From JASHPR01 sp963778075 (lineage in GTDB: Bacteria > Actinomycetota > Actinomycetes > Streptosporangiales > Streptosporangiaceae): a stretch of DNA of 64,000 bases. Below are positions 43,296 through 52,126 of the stretch, in pieces (position 1 is the stretch's first letter; each line of letters begins with the position of its first letter). The notes under the pieces are model-generated. The model was given only the letters and a program-made list of their open reading frames with translations, was not told the DNA's origin and ran no database searches. The stretch lies in contig CAVZTJ010000004.1 in the NCBI GenBank assembly GCA_963778075.1, forward strand, positions 1 through 64,000. The letters are read 5' to 3'. A program made the position numbers and the translations under genes.

Positions 43296-45119
43296 ATGGG
43301 ACCGATCCTGCTCATCTGCCGCCTCGCCGCGCGGGACCTGAGACACCGCCCGGCTCAGGCGGTGCTGCTGCTGCTCGCGATCACGGCGGCCACCACGACG
43401 CTGACCTTCGGGCTCGCCCTGCACGGTGTGACCAGCCAGCCCTACCAGCAGACCAGGGCGGCAACCAACGGACCGGACATCGTCGCCCAGGTCGGCGGCC
43501 CGGGGACCGCCGTGCCGGCCGCGGATCTCGGCGCCTTGCAGACGCTCGCGCGGGCTTCCGGCGTCACCAGCCACAGCGGGCCGTACCCCTTTACCTTCGT
43601 CACCCTGCAGGCCCACGGGCATAAGGCGGGCGCCCAGGTCGAGGGACGCGACCTGGCAACTGCGCGAGTGGACCAGCCGGCACTGACCCAAGGGACCTGG
43701 ATCCGGCCTGGCGAGGTGGTGCTCGAGCGCAGCTTCGCCGGCGAACTCGGCGTGGGTGCCGGGGACCAGGTCACGCTGGACGGCCGACAGTTCCGGGTCG
43801 CCGGGGTCGCGGTCACTGCTGCCAGCACCCTGCTGTACCCGCACATCTGCTACTCCAGCTGCGATCTCGGCACCGCCCAGCTGGCCAGGAAGGTGCCAGG
43901 GGTGATCTGGGCGACCCGGGCCGATGCCCGAAGCCTCGCCACCGCTGCAGAGCCGCTGGGCTACATGCTGAACCTGAAGCTGGCCGACCCGGCAGCCGCG
44001 AGCGCGTTCGCCAGCGACTACAACAACTCACACCCGTCTGCATCCGCGCCGTTCCTGCAGCCCTGGCAGGACATCAGCTTCAATGCCTCCAGCCTGGTGC
44101 GGAACGAGCAGAAGGTGCTGCAGGCCGCCAGCTTGCTGCTCGGACTGCTGGCGATAGCCAGCGTCGCGGTCCTGGCCGGTGGCCGAATGGCAGACCAGAC
44201 CAGGCGCGTCGGGCTGCTCAAGGCGGTCGGCGGCTCCCCGGGCCTCGTCGCCGCAGTGCTGCTGGCCGAGCACCTGGCCGTGGCCGTCATCGCCGCCGCA
44301 GTCGGCCTGCTGGCGGGCTGGCTGGCCGCCCCGCTGCTCACCAGCCCCGGCAGCGCCCTGCTGGGCACCGCCGGAGCGCCGGCGGTCACTCCCGCGACGT
44401 TCGGCCTTGTGGCGGCCGTGGCGCTGGGTATCGCGGCAGTGGCAACCCTGGTCCCGGCCATCCGCGCCGCCCGTACCAGCACGGTAGCCGCGCTCGCCGA
44501 CGTGGCCCGTCCGCCGCACCGCAGCAAGCGGCTGATCAACGCTTCGGCACGACTGCCGGTGCCGCTGCTGCTGGGGCTGCGGCTGGCTGCCCGCCGCCCG
44601 CGCCGCACCCTGCTGAACGTAGCTAGCATCGCGGTGACCGCCAGCGGAATCGTCACGGTGCTGTGCGTCTACGCCGGATACGGCCAGTCTCTGTACGCTT
44701 CCTCCGGGCTGGCTGATCCGCAGACGGGCAAGCTGAACCGGGTGCTGCTGGTTTTTGCCGTGGCACTGGTCGCCCTCGCGGCCGTCAACGCGATCCTGAT
44801 CACCTGGGCCACGGTGCTGGACACCCGGCGCCCGTCGGCACTGATCCGGGCGCTTGGCGCCACCCCGGAGCAGGTCAGCACCGGCCTGGCGGTGGCGCAG
44901 GCGCTGCCCGCGCTGGCGGGCGCCCTGCTCGGCATCCCCGGTGGCATCGAGCTGTTCGCAGTCATAGGCAAGGACGGCACCGTGACCGTGCCGTCGGCCT
45001 GGTGGCTGATCGCAACGGTTCTCGGCGTGGTCGCCGGGGTCGTGGCCGCCGCCATCTTCCCCTCCTGGCTCGGCACCCGCCGCACCACGGCAGGGATCCT
45101 CCAGTCAGAGGCGGGGTAA
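43296..45119 (+). CDS. FtsX-like ABC permease lacking a cognate ATPase
   Basis: 607 residues. Helix 1 at about 18-40, extracytoplasmic domain to about 265, first helix cluster at about 270-400 with the coupling motif ADQTRRVGLLKAVGGSPGLV, a helix near 440, then a final cluster at about 480-600 with LDTRRPSALIRALGATPEQV. The second extracytoplasmic domain is almost absent, so it is smaller than the permeases at 3806 and 25652. Its own ATPase is reduced to a 25-codon remnant, so it must borrow an ATPase (for example from 3108) or be inactive. The frame itself is intact. Confidence 0.85.
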   Translation: MGPILLICRLAARDLRHRPAQAVLLLLAITAATTTLTFGLALHGVTSQPYQQTRAATNGPDIVAQVGGPGTAVPAADLGALQTLARASGVTSHSGPYPFTFVTLQAHGHKAGAQVEGRDLATARVDQPALTQGTWIRPGEVVLERSFAGELGVGAGDQVTLDGRQFRVAGVAVTAASTLLYPHICYSSCDLGTAQLARKVPGVIWATRADARSLATAAEPLGYMLNLKLADPAAASAFASDYNNSHPSASAPFLQPWQDISFNASSLVRNEQKVLQAASLLLGLLAIASVAVLAGGRMADQTRRVGLLKAVGGSPGLVAAVLLAEHLAVAVIAAAVGLLAGWLAAPLLTSPGSALLGTAGAPAVTPATFGLVAAVALGIAAVATLVPAIRAARTSTVAALADVARPPHRSKRLINASARLPVPLLLGLRLAARRPRRTLLNVASIAVTASGIVTVLCVYAGYGQSLYASSGLADPQTGKLNRVLLVFAVALVALAAVNAILITWATVLDTRRPSALIRALGATPEQVSTGLAVAQALPALAGALLGIPGGIELFAVIGKDGTVTVPSAWWLIATVLGVVAGVVAAAIFPSWLGTRRTTAGILQSEAG

Positions 45120-45172
45120 CCACACACCGCCCCCGGCCAGGCGGCTGCGCACGTGGTTCCTAACGGTCGATC

Positions 45173-45670
45173 TCACTCGGCGGCAGCGCGGGGTCTGCCG
45201 GCTTCTCCCGCCGCCGGCGCGATCGTGCGCTGGGATCTGTCGCGTCTGGCCCAGTAGCGCAGCCAGAGCAAGCCGAAAACGGGAAGGACAACCGGGACGA
45301 AGCCGTAGCCGATGCCGTAGTCGGACCACACGGTGGCATCGGGGAAAGAGGCTGGGTCGAGGACGCTCCAGGTGCCGACCGCCAGCACGCCGACGAGCTC
45401 GACCGAGCATGACACGACGGCGATCCGGCGTGCCGTCGGACTGCCGGCTGTGAGGGTGACGGTGGCGATGATGTAGACCACGCCGGCGAAGGCCGACAGC
45501 ACATAGGCGACCGGGGCGTGGTGGAACTTCGTCGCGATCTGCACCGCGGCACGCGAGGAAGCCGCGAGCGCGAAGAGGCCGTAGATGGCGACCAGCAGCC
45601 GCCCCGGGCCGGTCCTGGTCGAGGTCGGCTGCGTTGCCGAGGACTCGGGCGGCGCCTTTGGCTCAGACAT
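45173..45670 (-). CDS. Four-helix membrane protein of unknown function
   Basis: 165 residues from the ATG at 45670. Hydrophobic segments at about 25-45, 55-75, 82-102 and 120-140, with conserved-looking HHAPVAYVLSAFAGVVYIIA and DYGIGYGFVPVVLPVFGLLW LRYW. This arrangement is seen in small uncharacterised actinobacterial membrane proteins. It overlaps the upstream membrane-protein gene by 8 bp, implying coupling. Confidence 0.7.
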   Translation of the reverse strand: MSEPKAPPESSATQPTSTRTGPGRLLVAIYGLFALAASSRAAVQIATKFHHAPVAYVLSAFAGVVYIIATVTLTAGSPTARRIAVVSCSVELVGVLAVGTWSVLDPASFPDATVWSDYGIGYGFVPVVLPVFGLLWLRYWARRDRSQRTIAPAAGEAGRPRAAAE

Positions 45671-46028
45671 GGATAACCGGCCAGATCTGATGCAGGCGGA
45701 CCATGAGCACGGCCGCGACCAGCCCGGCAACGGCGGCCACCGCCGGGCCCCAGCGGGATCGTTCCAGCGCCCCCCAGAACGCCGCGGCCACCGGTATGAG
45801 AGGGATCCCTATCAGGTAACCGATGAGCACCGCGAGGTCGGCCGGGTGCCGGCCGCCGACGAGCCGGGCCACGATCATGCCGACCAGGACGAGAAGCAGG
45901 ATCTCGAGCACGCCAAGCGCACCAAGCAAGATAGCGCCCATTCGCTGGTTGCGGGCGGTCAGCAGCAGCGCGTACCCGGCAAGGGCGAGACCCGCGACGA
46001 TGATCGTCGTGGGAAGGGCACCGTTCAC
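45663..46028 (-). CDS. Small membrane protein of unknown function
   Basis: 121 residues from a GTG. Four hydrophobic segments (about 5-25, 30-55, 65-88, 95-118). Pairs with the downstream four-helix protein by gene overlap. No family signature recognised. Confidence 0.65.
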   Translation of the reverse strand: MNGALPTTIIVAGLALAGYALLLTARNQRMGAILLGALGVLEILLLVLVGMIVARLVGGRHPADLAVLIGYLIGIPLIPVAAAFWGALERSRWGPAVAAVAGLVAAVLMVRLHQIWPVIHV

Positions 46029-46041
46029 GGCCGCAAATTTA

Positions 46042-46248
46042 CTACGTTTCGTAGTACCCGTCGCTGCTCGGAGGAGCGGATTGCCGGGGCCGTGATTGCT
46101 CGAACCATCCGGCCCACTGCTGCGGCGACAGGCCGTACCGGTCCATGCAGGCGCCGCCGTCCGGGCATTCGGTGTCGGCCGGGACGTCGTGCGTGGTGCA
46201 CGGCACGCTCAGTGCGTCGGCCTCTAGCTGGAGAGATGTGCGGCTCAC
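46042..46248 (-). CDS. Small Cys-containing hypothetical protein
   Basis: 68 residues from a GTG. Includes CTTHDVPADTECPDGGACMD RYG, three Cys and one His spaced as in small zinc-binding proteins, and an SPQQWAGWFEQ helix. Thirteen bp upstream of the membrane-protein pair. Function unknown. Confidence 0.5.
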   Translation of the reverse strand: MSRTSLQLEADALSVPCTTHDVPADTECPDGGACMDRYGLSPQQWAGWFEQSRPRQSAPPSSDGYYET

Positions 46249-46332
46249 GGGATCATCCCCGGCTCATCGGTGACTCGGCCCGGTCCGGTTCCTACGCCGC
46301 GCTGAGCCGCGTCGAGGCGCTCGTATCTCCGA

Positions 46333-46802
46333 TGCCGATGCCGTCGCAGCCCGAGCACCACTACCGCTACGACCCGGCCAAGTCCGAGGCGTACGCGGCG
46401 ACCACCCTGTCTTGGCTCGCCGACCCGGCCGGCGAGCACGTCGCCCGGCTCGTGCTCGAACGGCTCGAATCGTCGATCGACGGGCCGCCGCGTCCCCGGC
46501 GGGCGGCGTCGGCCCGGATCGATCTGTCACTCGCGCTGCTGGCCGCCGACAAGCCAGACGAGGCCGCCGGGGTCGCGCTGCACGCCGTCACCTCCGGCCG
46601 GCTCGTGCCGTCGAACTACTGGCGGGCTCGCGAGGTCGTCCAGGCTGTCGCCGAGGCCGGGCCTGCCGAGGCCGCCGAACTCGCCGACGCATATCGCGAG
46701 TTCTGCACCTCGCCGACCGCACCTCGAGAGCTGCCCGGGCCGCGACTCTGCCCCCTTGGCCACCGACCTGATTACCTTTGCCCACTCCGGCCACCGCTTT
46801 GA
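46333..46802 (+). pseudogene. XRE-type regulator, C-terminal (TPR-like) fragment
   Basis: The frame reads EAYAATTLSWLADPAGEHVA RLVLERLES, then ASARIDLSLALLAADKPDEA and SGRLVPSNYWRAREVVQAVA. This is the typical C-terminus of actinobacterial XRE regulators with TPR-like helices (RR.ASAR.DL.LAL....PDEA...A..A...GR.VPSN.WRA.EV). The helix-turn-helix half is absent. The last 30 residues are out-of-frame readthrough of the next remnant. Confidence 0.6.
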
Positions 46803-46887
46803 GCACGTCTTTCCCGGGCACGGCGACTGGACCAGGGGCCCCGTCAGCGACATGGGCGACCGGCTGGCACGGCTCACCGCCAGTTGA
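46768..46887 (+). pseudogene. Metallo-beta-lactamase-fold hydrolase, C-terminal remnant
   Basis: LITFAHSGHRFEHVFPGHGD followed by RLARLTAS and a stop. The H.FPGHGDW block is the last metal-ligand region of MBL-fold hydrolases. Only about 39 codons remain and the HxHxDH motif is missing. It overlaps the tail of the XRE fragment in a different frame. Confidence 0.55.
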
Positions 46888-46894
46888 CCAGCCG

Positions 46895-46931
46895 GTGTCA
46901 GGATAGTCATACTTATAGTCATGACTGACAC
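46895..46931. promoter_or_regulatory. Predicted toxin-antitoxin operator
   Basis: GTGTCAG (46895-46901) and CTGACAC (46925-46931) are a perfect inverted pair 23 bp apart. Between them ATAGTCAT is repeated directly (46903-46910 and 46915-46922). The site overlaps the antitoxin start codon, as expected for autorepression by Phd/YefM antitoxins. Confidence 0.5.
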
Positions 46932-47199
46932 GATGCCGCTCGCCAAGGTCAAGGCCCACTTGTCCGAGGTGGTCGACCGGGTCATCGCATCACACGAGCG
47001 AGTCAACATCACCCGCCACGGACACCGTGAGGCCGTGGTGATCGCCGCCGACGATCTCGATGCCCTGGAGGACACCCTGGACATCTTGTCCAACCCGGTT
47101 GCTGTCAGCGAGATAGCTGAGGCCCGGGAGGCGGCGGCCCGCGGTGAGGGCCTGGATCTCGCTGAGGTCCGGCGCCGCTATTTGGGCCGCAGTGCCTGA
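46921..47199 (+). CDS. Phd/YefM-family antitoxin
   Basis: 92 residues. The N-terminal DNA-binding Phd fold: MPLAKVKAHLSEVVDRVIAS HERVNITRHG, then EAVVIAADDLDALEDTL. The C-terminal helix (AREAAARGEGLDLAEVRRRY) would wrap around and neutralise the toxin. It overlaps the toxin gene by 8 bp. Confidence 0.92.
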   Translation: MTDTMPLAKVKAHLSEVVDRVIASHERVNITRHGHREAVVIAADDLDALEDTLDILSNPVAVSEIAEAREAAARGEGLDLAEVRRRYLGRSA

Positions 47200-47464
47200 C
47201 TATGACCTCCTGGTAACGCCGCCCGCGCAGCGCGCCCTCGACCGCCTTCCCGAGCGAGTCGCTGCCGCAGTCGCCGAGCTTCTCACCGGAGATCTGCTGG
47301 CTGCGCCACGCCGGGTCGGCAAGCCGTTACGCCGTGAGCTGGCGGGAATCTGGTCCGCCCGGCGTGGTTCGTACCGTGTGCTCTATGAGATCGACGAGGA
47401 GAAGCGGCGTGTTGTTGTTCTTCGGGTCGATCATCGCGCCGACATTTACCGGCCCTATCGGTGA
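47192..47464 (+). CDS. RelE/ParE-family toxin
   Basis: 90 residues from the GTG at 47192. RelE fold: LLVTPPAQRALDRLPERVAA, GKPLRRELAGIWSARRGSYR VLYEI, and the C-terminal VVVLRVDHRADIYR. The Arg and Tyr/His residues of the RelE active area (R..YR..Y, DHR...YR) are present, favouring ribosome-dependent mRNA cleavage over gyrase inhibition; this is inference. Overlap with the antitoxin supports a working type II module. Confidence 0.9.
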   Translation: MPDYDLLVTPPAQRALDRLPERVAAAVAELLTGDLLAAPRRVGKPLRRELAGIWSARRGSYRVLYEIDEEKRRVVVLRVDHRADIYRPYR

Positions 47465-47530
47465 CCAGCCAGCTGGACAGTGCGCGTGTCCGCTCTCGTT
47501 ATGGCTTGCCGCTGGCTAGGGTCGTAAGCC

Positions 47531-48081
47531 GTGGACCGGATCGCGATCGTCGGCTGTGGGGGAAGCGGCAAGTCCTGCCTCGCCCGATCCCTCGGAGGCG
47601 TGTTAGGAGTCACGCCCGTCCACCTGGACGGCCTGTACTACGACCAGGACTGGAAGCCGCTGGACAAGGAGCAGTTCGCCACCTTCCAGCGCGACCTGGT
47701 GGCCGCGCCGCGATGGATCATCGACGGCAACTACGCGTCCAGCCTGTCGATCCGGCTACACGCGGCAGACACGGTGATCTTCCTGGACCTGCCTGCCTGG
47801 ACCTGCCTGGGCGGAATCGCGCTGCGCCGAATGCGCTACGGAGGCGGCCAGCGCAAAGACATCGGTGTCTACGACCGCATCAACTGGGGCGTGGTCCGGT
47901 ACATCCTCGGCTACCGCCGCCGAATGGCGCCGCGGGTCCAGAAGCTGATCGCCGACCACGGGGGAACGCGGAGGTCATCGTGTTGCGCAGCCGCCGCGCT
48001 ACCCGCGAGTACCTCATCGCAGTAGCGGCGCAGGCCTCAGGCGGTGCGCGACCGGTCTCCGCCGGTGAGCTGCGAGGCTAA
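47531..48081 (+). pseudogene. P-loop nucleotide kinase-like protein (FlaR/topology-modulation type), frameshifted
   Basis: From the GTG at 47531: Walker A IVGCGGSGKSCLAR, VHLDGLYYDQDWKPLDKEQF, RWIIDGNYASSLSIRLHAAD TVIFLDLPAWTCL, and RRRMAPRVQKLIADHGG. These are the blocks of the small adenylate-kinase-like family once annotated as DNA topology modulation protein. A missing G near 47963 shifts the frame; the proper C-terminus NAEVIVLRSRRATREYLIAV continues in the second frame to 48081. About 183 residues if repaired. Confidence 0.75.
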
Positions 48082-48173
48082 CCCGTTCATCGTCTCGATG
48101 ATCTCCATCAGATCGGCATTACGGTCTCGACTGACCGCCGTGACGCTGGCATTCCGCGGCCGGCCTGGCAGGC

Positions 48174-48875
48174 GTGCTGGTCACCGTCGTCGCCGCACTG
48201 GTGCCCATCCAGCATCCGCTGCCTGATCTCTCCGAGGAGGAGGCGGCGAAGATCGCGCGCAAGCTTGCCGAAGAGCGGGCCAGGCTCGACGAGCAGTCGG
48301 CCTGCGGCAGTCCTGATGAATCTGCCCGAGCCAGCCCGCCTCCCTCGCCGGCGCCGCATGCTTTCCTTCCGGCGCAGCGGTTGGGCAAGCTAATGACCAG
48401 TCGCCTTTCGGCGGAGGCCCCATGGACGAGCCCAGCGGCCGACCCTTCATGGCACGTCCTCAGGACCTTGGTCAGGTTGCGGCGCGAGGAGGAGGGCGGT
48501 GCCCTCGGCCTGATGTCTCTGGCTGGCCGAGGGCTTGCGGGGTCGGCCGCGGAGGCCGAGGCCAAGGCGGATGAGTCCGGGACCGGTCTGGTGCCCGCAG
48601 ATCCCGAGCCTGCCGACGCCGAGCCTGGTGACGCCGCGCTGCTTGCCGGCTTGGCGGCGCCGCCTGCCGAGGCCGCGCCGTCCGCCGAAGCCGGCGACGC
48701 GCCAGCGGCAGCCTCCGCAGATCCCGCGATTGCGTCCGTTCAGGAAACGTTCGCGATGATGATCGAGTCCGCCAACAAGGACAGCCTGGGCGCTGCTGGA
48801 GAACCCTGGGAGTCGGCAGCTGCGCCGTGCGCGGTACCGCCCAAACACCTGGGCTGTGCCGGTCCGGCGCGGTGA
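48174..48875 (+). CDS. Low-complexity hypothetical ORF
   Basis: The first 45 codons have good third-position GC and a helical motif (LPDLSEEEAAKIARKLAEER ARLDEQ) that could belong to a real gene. The remainder is Ala/Pro/Glu-rich and no family is recognised. Start uncertain. It could be a decayed remnant; the long opposite frames here are no more convincing. Confidence 0.25.
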   Translation: MLVTVVAALVPIQHPLPDLSEEEAAKIARKLAEERARLDEQSACGSPDESARASPPPSPAPHAFLPAQRLGKLMTSRLSAEAPWTSPAADPSWHVLRTLVRLRREEEGGALGLMSLAGRGLAGSAAEAEAKADESGTGLVPADPEPADAEPGDAALLAGLAAPPAEAAPSAEAGDAPAAASADPAIASVQETFAMMIESANKDSLGAAGEPWESAAAPCAVPPKHLGCAGPAR

Positions 48876-49003
48876 CGTTCGCAGGCTCGTCTTGTGGCGG
48901 ATTTCCGGCGACGATCCCGATCTCATCGAAGTGCACTATGTTGGCCCGGCTCCCGGAGAATCCTGACTCCCGAGAACTTAGTCCCCGAGAAGGCGGATGG
49001 TGA

Positions 49004-51502
49004 ATGACAGCGACCGTCCCGGCACCCGCACAGTCCATCGACCAGAAGATCGCCGAGGAGCTCGGCGTGCGGGAGCGGCAGGTAACCGCGGCCGTCGGGC
49101 TGCTGGACGGCGGTGCCACCGTGCCGTTCATCGCGCGCTACCGCAAGGAGGTGACCGGCACGCTCGATGACGCGCAGCTGCGCACGCTCGAGGAGCGGCT
49201 CCGTTATCTGCGGGAACTGGAGGAGCGGCGCGCCGTCATCCTGGAATCGGTCCGTTCCCAGGGAAAGCTGGATGAGGCGCTCGAAGCGCAGATCATGGCG
49301 GCCGATTCCAAGGCGCGGCTCGAGGACATTTACCTCCCCTACCGGCCGAAGCGCCGGACCAAGGCCCAGATCGCGCGCGAGGCCGGGCTCGAGCCGCTGG
49401 CCGACGGCCTGCTCGCCGACCCCGGGCTCGATCCGCAGCGGGCGGCCGCGCCGTACGTGGACGCGGCCAAGGGCGTGCCCGACGTGGCGGCCGCGCTGGA
49501 CGGCGCGCGCGCGATCCTCGCCGAGCGGTTCGCCGAGGATGCCGACCTGATCGGCGTGCTGCGGGAGCGGATGTGGTCGCACGGCCAGCTCGTCTCGCGG
49601 GTGCGGGACGGCAAGCAGGAGGCCGGCGCCAAGTTCGCCGATTACTTCGAGTTCTCCGAGCCGTTCACCCGGCTGCGCTCGCACCGCATCCTGGCCGTGT
49701 TCCGCGGTGAGAACGAGGAGATCCTCGACCTTGATATGGACGCGGCGGAGGTGGTCCTGGACGACCCGGCGCCGGCCGCCACGGGGGGAGCCTTCAGCGA
49801 CTACGAGGCGCTGATCGCGGAGCACTTCGGCATCGTCGGTGCGGCCGGGCAGCGCGGTGGCCAGACCGGGCCCGCTGCGCGCTGGCTCGCGGACACGGTC
49901 CGCTGGGCGTGGCGGACCCGCATTCAGATCCGTCTCGGCGTGGACTTGCGGATGCGGCTGTGGCAGAGCGCGGAAGAGGACGCCGTCGGTGTGTTCGCCG
50001 CCAACCTGCGGGACCTGCTGCTGGCGGCTCCTGCTGGGACGCGGGCCACGATGGGCCTCGATCCGGGGTTCCGGACTGGTGTGAAGGTTGCCGTGGTCGA
50101 CGCCACCGGCAAGGCGGTCGCAACGGAGACGATCTACCCACACGAGCTGAAGCGGTCGGCCGAAGCCGGCTCGCGGCCGTCGAAGCCGGGAGCCGGCTGG
50201 ACGGCGTCGCTCGCCGTCCTTGGCTGGCTTGCTGCGGCTCACCAGGTCGAGCTCATCGCCATCGGCAACGGCACGGCGTCGCGGGAGACCGACCGGCTCG
50301 CCGCGGAGCTGCTGCGGGCGCACCCCGAGCTGAAGCTCACCAAGATCGTGGTCTCCGAGGCCGGAGCGTCGGTGTACTCGGCGTCCGAGTACGCCTCGCG
50401 GGAGCTGCCGGGTATGGACGTCTCGCTGCGCGGCGCGGTGTCGATCGCCCGCCGCCTGCAGGATCCGCTGGCCGAGCTGGTCAAGATCGACCCTAAATCC
50501 ATCGGGGTCGGCCAGTACCAGCACGACGTGTCCGAGGTGAAGCTGTCGCGCTCGCTGGACGCCGTGGTCGAGGACTGCGTGAACGCGGTCGGCGTTGACG
50601 TGAACACGGCGTCCGTGCCGCTGCTGGCGCGGGTGTCCGGCATCGGGGATGGACTGGCGGGCGCGATCGTGGCCCACCGGGATTCCGCCGGGCCGTTCCG
50701 CAACCGCAAGGCGCTCACCAAGGTTCCCAGGCTGGGCCCCAAGGCATTCGAGCAGTGCGCCGGGTTCCTGCGCATCAACGGCGGCGACGACCCGCTGGAC
50801 GCCTCCAGTGTGCACCCGGAGGCGTACCCGGTGGTCCGCCGCATCCTGGCGGTGGCAGGGACCACGATGCCGGAGCTGATCGGGAACACCGCGGTCCTGC
50901 GTTCGGTGCGGCCCGAGGAGTTCACCGACGAGCGCTTCGGCCTGCCGACCGTCAGCGACATCCTCGCCGAGCTGGAGAAGCCCGGCCGTGACCCGCGCCC
51001 GGCGTTCACGACCGCGGCATTTGCCGAGGACGTGCAGACGCTCGAGGACCTGGCACCCGGCATGGTCCTGGAGGGCGTCGTCACGAACGTCGCCGCGTTC
51101 GGCGCGTTCGTCGACATCGGCGTCCACCAGGACGGCCTCGTGCACGTCTCGGCGATGTCCCGAAACTACGTCTCCGACCCGCGCGAGGTTGTCAGGTCCG
51201 GTGACGTCGTGCGCGTCAAGGTGCTGGGTGTCGACATCGCCCGCAAGCGGATCTCGCTCACGCTGCGCCTGGATGACGAGCCTGCCGACCGCGGCCGGGA
51301 GTCCCGCCCGCCGAAGGCGGAGCCGCAGCCAGGGCCCGGCCGGCCAGCGGGATCAGGCCGCGATAAGCCGCCGGCGGGCCGGGGGCGCGACGGGCGCGAC
51401 GGCCGCGACCGGACCGCGCAGGGCGGCGGAGGCGCGATGGCCGAGGCGCTGCGCCGGGCGGGTCTGGCCGGCGGTGACCGCGAAGATCGCCGCCCACGCT
51501 GA
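49004..51502 (+). CDS. tex: Tex-family S1 RNA-binding transcription accessory protein
   Basis: 832 residues. N-terminal Tex helices (VRERQVTAAVGLLDGGATVP FIARYRKE), YqgF/RNase H-like domain (TMGLDPGFRTGVKVAVVDAT), two HhH motifs (YQHDVSEVKLSRSL, VSGIGDGLAGAIVAHRDSAG PF), and an S1 domain at about 683-755 (GMVLEGVVTNVAAFGAFVDI GVHQDGLVHVS). The last 90 residues are basic and Gly/Arg-rich, a usual actinobacterial extension that may bind RNA. Cytoplasmic; roles in transcription and RNA handling are known for the family. Monocistronic. Confidence 0.95.
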   Translation: MTATVPAPAQSIDQKIAEELGVRERQVTAAVGLLDGGATVPFIARYRKEVTGTLDDAQLRTLEERLRYLRELEERRAVILESVRSQGKLDEALEAQIMAADSKARLEDIYLPYRPKRRTKAQIAREAGLEPLADGLLADPGLDPQRAAAPYVDAAKGVPDVAAALDGARAILAERFAEDADLIGVLRERMWSHGQLVSRVRDGKQEAGAKFADYFEFSEPFTRLRSHRILAVFRGENEEILDLDMDAAEVVLDDPAPAATGGAFSDYEALIAEHFGIVGAAGQRGGQTGPAARWLADTVRWAWRTRIQIRLGVDLRMRLWQSAEEDAVGVFAANLRDLLLAAPAGTRATMGLDPGFRTGVKVAVVDATGKAVATETIYPHELKRSAEAGSRPSKPGAGWTASLAVLGWLAAAHQVELIAIGNGTASRETDRLAAELLRAHPELKLTKIVVSEAGASVYSASEYASRELPGMDVSLRGAVSIARRLQDPLAELVKIDPKSIGVGQYQHDVSEVKLSRSLDAVVEDCVNAVGVDVNTASVPLLARVSGIGDGLAGAIVAHRDSAGPFRNRKALTKVPRLGPKAFEQCAGFLRINGGDDPLDASSVHPEAYPVVRRILAVAGTTMPELIGNTAVLRSVRPEEFTDERFGLPTVSDILAELEKPGRDPRPAFTTAAFAEDVQTLEDLAPGMVLEGVVTNVAAFGAFVDIGVHQDGLVHVSAMSRNYVSDPREVVRSGDVVRVKVLGVDIARKRISLTLRLDDEPADRGRESRPPKAEPQPGPGRPAGSGRDKPPAGRGRDGRDGRDRTAQGGGGAMAEALRRAGLAGGDREDRRPR

Positions 51503-51565
51503 AGCCCAGACGGCGGTGAACGCCGCTGGCCATGACGGATCCTGCGGTCTGCCCTGTGGGCCGGA

Positions 51566-52042
51566 TCAGCCAGGCAGCGGCTTCTCCATGTAGATGCGGC
51601 GGTAGCCGTCCTCTGCGCGGCGGTCGACCTCGGTGTAGCCGAGCCGGCCATAGATGGCCTGGTTCTCGGTCATCGCCTCGTGGGTCACCAGCGCCATCCG
51701 GGTGAACCCGCGGCGGGCGGCCTCCTGCTCGGCGAACCCCATCAGCGCGCGGCCGAGCCCGCGGCCCTGGCCGTCGGGATGTATGGCGATGTTCTCGACG
51801 AGCAAGTGATCCTCGCGGGGATACAGGGTGAGCACGGCCATGACGGGGGAGCCGGCAACCCAGGTCGTGCCGTCCTCGACGGACGGACCGTAGTCGCGAA
51901 ACATGGGGGCGGGCCGCTTGTCCATCCGGGTCAGGTACTTGGCGTAGGCCGCGTCGATGATCGCCTTGATTGCCGGCAGGTCGGCGGCGGTCGCGCGGCG
52001 CAGGCCGGGCGGCCCGGACGTGGTGTCGGGTGAGGCAGGCAC
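51566..52042 (-). CDS. GNAT-family N-acetyltransferase
   Basis: 158 residues from a GTG. Motif A with the acetyl-CoA P-loop: VENIAIHPDGQGRGLGRALM GFAEQEAARRG; preceding strand GSPVMAVLTLYPREDHLLVE; closing YGRLGYTEVDRRAEDGYRRI YMEKPL. The substrate is not predictable. It is separated from the sugar cluster by a short tandem-repeat region. Confidence 0.88.
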   Translation of the reverse strand: MPASPDTTSGPPGLRRATAADLPAIKAIIDAAYAKYLTRMDKRPAPMFRDYGPSVEDGTTWVAGSPVMAVLTLYPREDHLLVENIAIHPDGQGRGLGRALMGFAEQEAARRGFTRMALVTHEAMTENQAIYGRLGYTEVDRRAEDGYRRIYMEKPLPG

Positions 52043-52081
52043 GAGCCGACCTTACAAGCCGGCCGGCCCGGCGACGGTCAC

Positions 52082-52126
52082 GCCGTCACGGCCAGGGCCG
52101 TCACGGCCAAGGCCGTCACGGCCAGG
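52082..52126. repeat. Three tandem 15-bp repeats
   Basis: GCCGTCACGGCCAGG, GCCGTCACGGCCAAG, GCCGTCACGGCCAGG at 52082, 52097 and 52112. Each unit includes the palindrome CCGTCACGG-like core. They sit at the 3' end of the PfkB kinase gene and could form hairpins that end its transcript. Confidence 0.6.

Noticed and set aside
48923..51145. 740-residue open frame on the minus strand
   Set aside because: It lies fully opposite tex, is Arg/His/Gly/Gln-rich and has no family motifs; a frame shadow of GC-rich coding DNA.
52082..52126. Three 15-bp repeats as a CRISPR array
   Set aside because: The repeats are contiguous with no spacers and no cas genes are near.
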